From: W0P28-013 sp051870755
GTDB lineage: Bacteria > Bacteroidota > Bacteroidia > Bacteroidales > Paludibacteraceae
DNA length: 64,000 nucleotides
NCBI GenBank assembly: GCA_051870755.1
Contig: JBJECE010000008.1
Span: 7,497 to 71,496 of the forward strand
Direction of reading: 5' to 3'
Part shown: one piece after another, positions 59,993 through 64,000 of the stretch
Layout: every line of letters begins with the position of its first letter
Position numbering within the stretch: the stretch's first letter is position 1
Program-made: the position numbers and the translations under genes
Notes under the pieces: generated by a model
Databases searched by the model: none
Seen by the model: only the letters and a program-made list of their open reading frames with translations
Told to the model about the DNA's origin: nothing

Positions 59993-62833
59993 TTACGAAT
60001 TAAGCAGTTGGCGCAGGAATGGTGCAGTGATGCTGTCGTGGCTTTGTGCTACCTGTTCGGGCGTGCCTTCGGCAACGATTTGTCCGCCATTTTTGCCGGC
60101 TTCGGGTCCCATGTCGATGATGTAGTCGGCGCATTTTATCACGTCGAGGTTGTGTTCGATAACCACCACCGTGTTGCCGCGATCGACCAGCCGATTCAGT
60201 ACGCCAAGCAGCACGCGTATGTCTTCGAAATGCAGACCTGTGGTCGGTTCGTCGAGCAGGTAGAGCGTGCGGCCGGTGTCGCGCTTGGCGAGTTCCGTGG
60301 CGAGTTTGATGCGCTGGCTTTCGCCACCCGACAGCGTGGTACTCGACTGTCCGAGTTTAATGTAGCCCAACCCGACATCTTGCAACACTTTCAGTTTGTA
60401 AACAAAGGTCGGCATGTTCTCGAAAAATTCCACCGCCTGATTGATGGTCATATCCAGCACGTCGGCAATGGATTTGCCTTTGAATCGCACTTCGAGCGTT
60501 TCGCGGTTGTAGCGTTTGCCGTGGCAGGCTTCGCACGGCACATATACATCGGGCAAAAAGTTCATTTTCAGCAGTTTGTAACCGTTGCCGTCGCAAACGC
60601 TGCAGCGTCCGCCGGCGCTTTTGTAGTTGAACGAAAATCGTCCCGGTTTGTAGCCGCGGATTTTCGATTCGGGCAGATTGACGAACAGATTGCGTATGTC
60701 GGTGAAAATGTTGGTGTAGGTGGCCGGATTCGACCGTGGCGAACGCCCGATGGGCGCTTGATCGACCTCTACCACTTTGTCGATGTGTTCGATGCCTTCG
60801 ATGCTGTCGTAGGGCAGTGGATTTTCGAGCGAACGGTAGAATTTTTGGCTCAATATCGGTTGCAAAGTGCGGTTTATCAGCGTCGATTTGCCTGAACCCG
60901 ACACGCCCGTAACGCACACCAATTTGCCGAGCGGAATGCTCAAGTCGATGTGTTTCAGATTGTTGCCAGATGCGCCGCGCACTGTCAGCGTGTGTCCGTT
61001 GCCTTGCCGGCGTGTTTCGGGAATCGCTATTTTGGCGTCGCCGTTCAAGTAGTTGGCGGTCAGCGTGCCCGAAGTCAGCATTGCGGCGGGTGTGCCTTGA
61101 AAAACAACATTACCGCCCAAACGTCCGGCGCGCGGTCCCATATCGACAATGTAGTCGGCGGCGCGCATCATCTCTTCGTCGTGTTCGACCACCACGACCG
61201 AGTTTCCCATGTCGCGCAGACGTTTCAGCGATGCGATGAGTTTGCGGTTGTCGCGTTGGTGTAGCCCGATGCTCGGCTCGTCCAAAATGTAAAGCACATT
61301 GACGAGCTGCGACCCTATTTGTGTGGCAAGACGTATGCGCTGGCTCTCGCCGCCCGACAGCGACGCCGAGGCGCGATTGAGCGACAAGTAACCTAATCCG
61401 ACATCAAGCAGGAATTGCAATCGTGTTCCGATTTCTTTGAGAATTTCGGAAGCGATGTTCAACTGTCTGTCCGACAGTTTGTTGGGTAGTGTCGCAATCC
61501 ATTCTTGCAGTTCGTCGAGCGGCAGTGCGGCCACTTCGGCTATGTTTTTGCCGTCGATGCGGAAGTGCAGCGCTTCGCGATTTAGGCGCGCGCCGTGGCA
61601 TTCGGGACATTCGGCGGTGGTGTAGAATTGATTTGCCCATTTTTGTTCGGCTGCCGAAGCGTCGGTGGTTTCTTGTTGCATCTCAATGTAGCGTAAAATG
61701 CCTTCGTAGGCGGCAAAGTAGTTGGTGTCGTTGCCCAGCGATGCGTTTTTTATTTGCAGACGCTCGTCCGATCCGTTCAAAATCTCGTCAAGCGCCTCGT
61801 CGGGAATGTCGGCGATGGGCGTTTTCAGCGTAACATCGTATTTTTCGCAAATGGCTTTTATTTGCCAAAAAATCAGCGAGTTAGACTCTTTGCCGAGCGG
61901 AACGATGCCGCCTTGTGCGATGCTCTGTGTTTTGTCGGGAATGATTTTGTCGATGTCGATTTGATTGATGACGCCGAGGCCTTTGCAGCGCGGGCAGGCG
62001 CCTTTCGGCGTGTTGAACGAAAAATTGTGCGGCGCCGGTTCGTTGTACGAGATGCCCGATGTGGGGCACATCAGGTGGCGCGACAGATAGCGCGGTTCGG
62101 TGCTGTCTTTCTCGAGCAGCATCACCACGCCGTCGCCTTGCTGCATGGCGGTTTGCAGACTTTTGCGCAAACGTTTTTCGTCTTTGCGGGCTACAATCAG
62201 TTTGTCGATTACGATTTCGATGTCGTGATTTTTGTAGCGGTCGAGTTTCATGCCGAACGTGATTTGACGCATTTCGCCGTCGATGCGCACGTTCAGATAA
62301 CCTTTGCGGCGAATGCTCTCGAACAACTCCTTGTAATGCCCTTTGCGCCCTTTGATGACGGGTGCCAGCATATAACACGCTTGGCCTTCGTATTCGTCGA
62401 AAATCAGTTCGATAATCTGATCGTCGGTATATTTTACCATTTTTTCGCCGGTTATGTGCGAAAAGGCTTCGCCGGCGCGCGCATACAGCAGACGCAGAAA
62501 ATCGTAAATCTCGGTGGTGGTGCCGACGGTCGAACGCGGATTTTTGTTCGTCGTCTTTTGCTCGATGGCAATGACGGGACTCAATCCCGAAATCTTGTCC
62601 ACGTCGGGACGTTCCATGTTGCCCATAAAGTGGCGCGCGTATGCCGAAAATGTTTCGATGTAACGGCGTTGTCCCTCGGCGTAAATGGTGTCGAATGCCA
62701 ACGACGACTTGCCGCTGCCGCTCAAACCGGTGATTACCGTCAGCGAGTTGCGCGGAATCGTTACGTCGATGTTGCGCAGGTTGTGCACGCGCGCTCCCAA
62801 TACTTCGATATGGCCTGCTTCGTTATTGTCCAT
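59993..62833 (-). CDS. uvrA: Excinuclease ABC subunit A
   Basis: Damage-recognition ATPase of nucleotide excision repair, acting as a dimer with UvrB. The start at 62833 (MDNNEAGHIEVLGARVHNLRN) gives 946 aa. ABC module I has Walker A GLSGSGKSS (36-44), and its insertion holds zinc-type cysteines (CPRCKGLG). The signature LSGGESQRIRLA follows. ABC module II has GVSGSGKST (about 645), the essential zinc finger CSVCDGNGY ... CEACHGKRY, and the signature LSGGESQRIKLA followed by YLLDEPTTGLH. All motifs are intact. It is monocistronic with a consensus promoter. Confidence 0.97.
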   Translation of the reverse strand: MDNNEAGHIEVLGARVHNLRNIDVTIPRNSLTVITGLSGSGKSSLAFDTIYAEGQRRYIETFSAYARHFMGNMERPDVDKISGLSPVIAIEQKTTNKNPRSTVGTTTEIYDFLRLLYARAGEAFSHITGEKMVKYTDDQIIELIFDEYEGQACYMLAPVIKGRKGHYKELFESIRRKGYLNVRIDGEMRQITFGMKLDRYKNHDIEIVIDKLIVARKDEKRLRKSLQTAMQQGDGVVMLLEKDSTEPRYLSRHLMCPTSGISYNEPAPHNFSFNTPKGACPRCKGLGVINQIDIDKIIPDKTQSIAQGGIVPLGKESNSLIFWQIKAICEKYDVTLKTPIADIPDEALDEILNGSDERLQIKNASLGNDTNYFAAYEGILRYIEMQQETTDASAAEQKWANQFYTTAECPECHGARLNREALHFRIDGKNIAEVAALPLDELQEWIATLPNKLSDRQLNIASEILKEIGTRLQFLLDVGLGYLSLNRASASLSGGESQRIRLATQIGSQLVNVLYILDEPSIGLHQRDNRKLIASLKRLRDMGNSVVVVEHDEEMMRAADYIVDMGPRAGRLGGNVVFQGTPAAMLTSGTLTANYLNGDAKIAIPETRRQGNGHTLTVRGASGNNLKHIDLSIPLGKLVCVTGVSGSGKSTLINRTLQPILSQKFYRSLENPLPYDSIEGIEHIDKVVEVDQAPIGRSPRSNPATYTNIFTDIRNLFVNLPESKIRGYKPGRFSFNYKSAGGRCSVCDGNGYKLLKMNFLPDVYVPCEACHGKRYNRETLEVRFKGKSIADVLDMTINQAVEFFENMPTFVYKLKVLQDVGLGYIKLGQSSTTLSGGESQRIKLATELAKRDTGRTLYLLDEPTTGLHFEDIRVLLGVLNRLVDRGNTVVVIEHNLDVIKCADYIIDMGPEAGKNGGQIVAEGTPEQVAQSHDSITAPFLRQLLNS

Positions 62834-62854
62834 GCTGTTTCGTTTGCGAACCTG

Positions 62855-62885
62855 CAAAGGTACGGATAATTTGCCATTTGCGCAA
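62855..62885 (-). promoter_or_regulatory. uvrA promoter
   Basis: Minus-strand TACCTTTG (62855-62862) lies 20 bases downstream of TTG (62883-62885), 22 bases before the start codon. Confidence 0.7.
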
Positions 62886-62950
62886 CAAAAATATGTATCG
62901 TGGTACGCTTTTTGCTGTGTTTTTTATCGAAAAAAGATAAATTCCTGATT

Positions 62951-63196
62951 ATGCTTTCGTTACTTGGCACCTTGATTTTTATTCCGTTTGTGTTGTTCGT
63001 GCTGATGTTGGCATTGGGCGTAAGCGTGTTGCGTATGCCGTTTGGCGCCAAATCGCGCCGCAAACCGGCACCGGCAGCGTCGCGTGCCGACAAAATGAAC
63101 GACGAGCGCCGGCAACGCATCAAGTCGCAGTTCAAACAAGATGGCGAATATGTCGATTTCGAAGAGGTGTCTGACACAATAACCGATAAAGCGTAA
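62951..63196 (+). CDS. Small membrane protein, DUF4834-like
   Basis: An 81-aa protein. I prefer the ATG at 62951, which opens directly into a single transmembrane helix (LSLLGTLIFIPFVLFVLMLALGVSVL). A basic, proline- and Ala-rich linker (KSRRKPAPAASRA) and a conserved-looking C-terminal GEYVDFEEVSDT follow. The layout of one N-terminal helix, basic middle and GEYVDFEE end is what I recall of the Bacteroidota DUF4834 family, whose function is unknown. It is divergent from uvrA. Confidence 0.7.
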   Translation: MLSLLGTLIFIPFVLFVLMLALGVSVLRMPFGAKSRRKPAPAASRADKMNDERRQRIKSQFKQDGEYVDFEEVSDTITDKA

Positions 63197-63275
63197 AAGA
63201 ATGGCGTTTTACAGCCATTTTGTCAGTTTTGTAAACAAAAATCGATGCGAAATGCTGAAAAAGTGATGTTATCGT

Positions 63276-63306
63276 TTTGCCAACACAAAAAAATGCTGTA
63301 ACTTTG
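63276..63306 (+). promoter_or_regulatory. pckA promoter
   Basis: TTTG (63276-63279) and TAACTTTG (63299-63306) are 19 bases apart. The leader to pckA is about 75-80 bases and A+T-rich. Confidence 0.8.
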
Positions 63307-63390
63307 CACACTTAATTAGGGTGCTTGACATGAAATCGAGTACACAACAAAAAAGTTTGAATAATTTTTTAACATAAAACACAAAACAAC

Positions 63391-64000
63391 ATGACAAATT
63401 TAGATTTAACCCAGTACGGAATCACCGGTACTACCGAGATTCTGCACAATCCTTCCTACGAAGTGCTCTTCGAAGAAGAAACCAAAGAAGGTCTGACCGG
63501 CTTTGACAAAGGTCAACTGACCGAACTTGGTGCCGTAAACGTGATGACCGGCGTCTATACCGGCCGCTCGCCCAAAGACAAATACATCGTTGACGATGCA
63601 CAGAGCCACGACAACGTTTGGTGGACCACCGACGCCTACAAGAACGACAACCACCCCATGAGCGAAGCCGTTTGGGCTACCGTAAAGGACATCGCGAAGA
63701 AAGAACTCAGCAATAAGCGTCTCTTTGTAGTGGACGCTTTCTGCGGCGCCAACAAAGACACCCGCATGGCGGTTCGCTTCATCGTAGAAGTAGCATGGCA
63801 GGCACACTTCGTTACCAACATGTTCATTCAGCCTACCGCTGAAGAGTTGGAAAACTTCGAACCTAACTTCGTTATTTACAACGCTTCGAAAGCAAAAGTA
63901 GAGAACTACAAAGAGTTGGGACTCAACTCCGAGACCTGCGTGGCGTTCAACACCACCAGCCGCGAGCAAGTCATCATCAACACATGGTACGGCGGCGAGA
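63391..64000 (+). CDS. pckA: Phosphoenolpyruvate carboxykinase (ATP), N-terminal part
   Basis: Catalyses PEP + CO2 + ADP to oxaloacetate + ATP. In succinate-forming Bacteroidales it runs in the carboxylating direction. 203 residues are visible, starting MTNLDLTQYGI. The substrate-binding arginine lies in VMTGVYTGRSPKDKYIV (about 51-67), and DAFCGANKDTRMAVRFI and FVTNMFIQPTAEEL follow, as in ATP-type PckA. The codons are strongly biased to a C-ending, high-expression set compared with neighbours. The gene continues past the right edge, so the nucleotide-binding motifs are not seen. Confidence 0.95.
   Translation, partial: MTNLDLTQYGITGTTEILHNPSYEVLFEEETKEGLTGFDKGQLTELGAVNVMTGVYTGRSPKDKYIVDDAQSHDNVWWTTDAYKNDNHPMSEAVWATVKDIAKKELSNKRLFVVDAFCGANKDTRMAVRFIVEVAWQAHFVTNMFIQPTAEELENFEPNFVIYNASKAKVENYKELGLNSETCVAFNTTSREQVIINTWYGGE

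Noticed and set aside
63406..63969. 187-codon minus-strand frame at the right edge
   Set aside because: The plus strand encodes PEP carboxykinase here, with exact family motifs.

Overview
This window looks like chromosome of a Bacteroidales bacterium (phylum Bacteroidota) with fairly even, roughly 50% GC coding sequence. Three kinds of evidence support this. Most transcription units are preceded by the Bacteroidota -7 motif TAnnTTTG, often with a -33 TTTG/TTG about 19-20 bases upstream. Shine-Dalgarno sequences are weak. Several large secreted proteins end in a C-terminal beta-sandwich that resembles type IX secretion sorting domains. The housekeeping genes (EF-G2 paralogue, DUF4270, short glycogen-synthase-like protein, class I fumarase, ATP-dependent PEP carboxykinase) fit an anaerobic gut- or rumen-type member. 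I cannot name the genus from sequence alone.

Layout. 1-3.8 kb (minus): ffh (partial), mutL, a small membrane protein and manC. 3.9-16.7 kb (minus): a probable two-gene surface-protein operon, a 969-aa Ig/BACON-like protein followed by a 3273-aa protein with about 30 cadherin-like repeats and two PCMD-like domains. 17.7-22.8 kb (plus): a TolB/WD40-like propeller protein and a secreted N-acetylmuramoyl-L-alanine amidase that is frameshifted near its C-terminus. 22.9-29 kb (minus): an EF-G paralogue with degenerate GTPase motifs, a secreted endonuclease I fusion, and pssA. At 29.1 kb lies an initiator tRNA-Met, then a lipoprotein and pdxB. 30.7-31.1 kb is an A+T-rich island with two tiny overlapping ORFs. 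31.2-36.8 kb: a receiver/PPDK-N fusion protein divergent from gdhA, then serC. 36.9-38.7 kb: a BspA-like leucine-rich protein bracketed by two copies of a palindromic repeat. 38.8-41.3 kb: small membrane or lipoprotein genes and an AAA/DUF4143 ATPase flanked by two 75-bp direct repeats that each hold an 18-bp-stem hairpin. 41.3-43.4 kb: a DPP5-like S9 peptidase. 43.6-50.9 kb (plus): a glycogen-synthase-like protein, a DUF4270 lipoprotein, an exported protein, clpC, grpE and dnaJ. 50.9-55.8 kb (minus): a tight operon lysC - DUF2461 - radical SAM - zinc-motif protein - recQ. 56.1 kb onward: rplS, fumarase, a biosynthetic-type arginine decarboxylase with a structured leader, uvrA, a small DUF4834-like membrane protein, and the start of pckA.

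How the genes fit together. Core metabolism is represented by glutamate dehydrogenase, serine, pyridoxal phosphate, aspartate-family, polyamine, fumarate and PEP carboxykinase genes. Proteostasis is represented by ClpC, GrpE and DnaJ, and DNA maintenance by MutL, RecQ and UvrA. These alternate with surface and secreted proteins probably exported by the type IX system. The observations most worth follow-up are the repeat-flanked AAA/DUF4143 gene, the duplicated PCMD + 15-repeat architecture of the giant protein, the apparently GTPase-deficient EF-G2, a MutL whose endonuclease motif is degenerate beside an exact 15-bp tandem duplication, the paired palindromes around the BspA gene, and the leader of the arginine decarboxylase gene.
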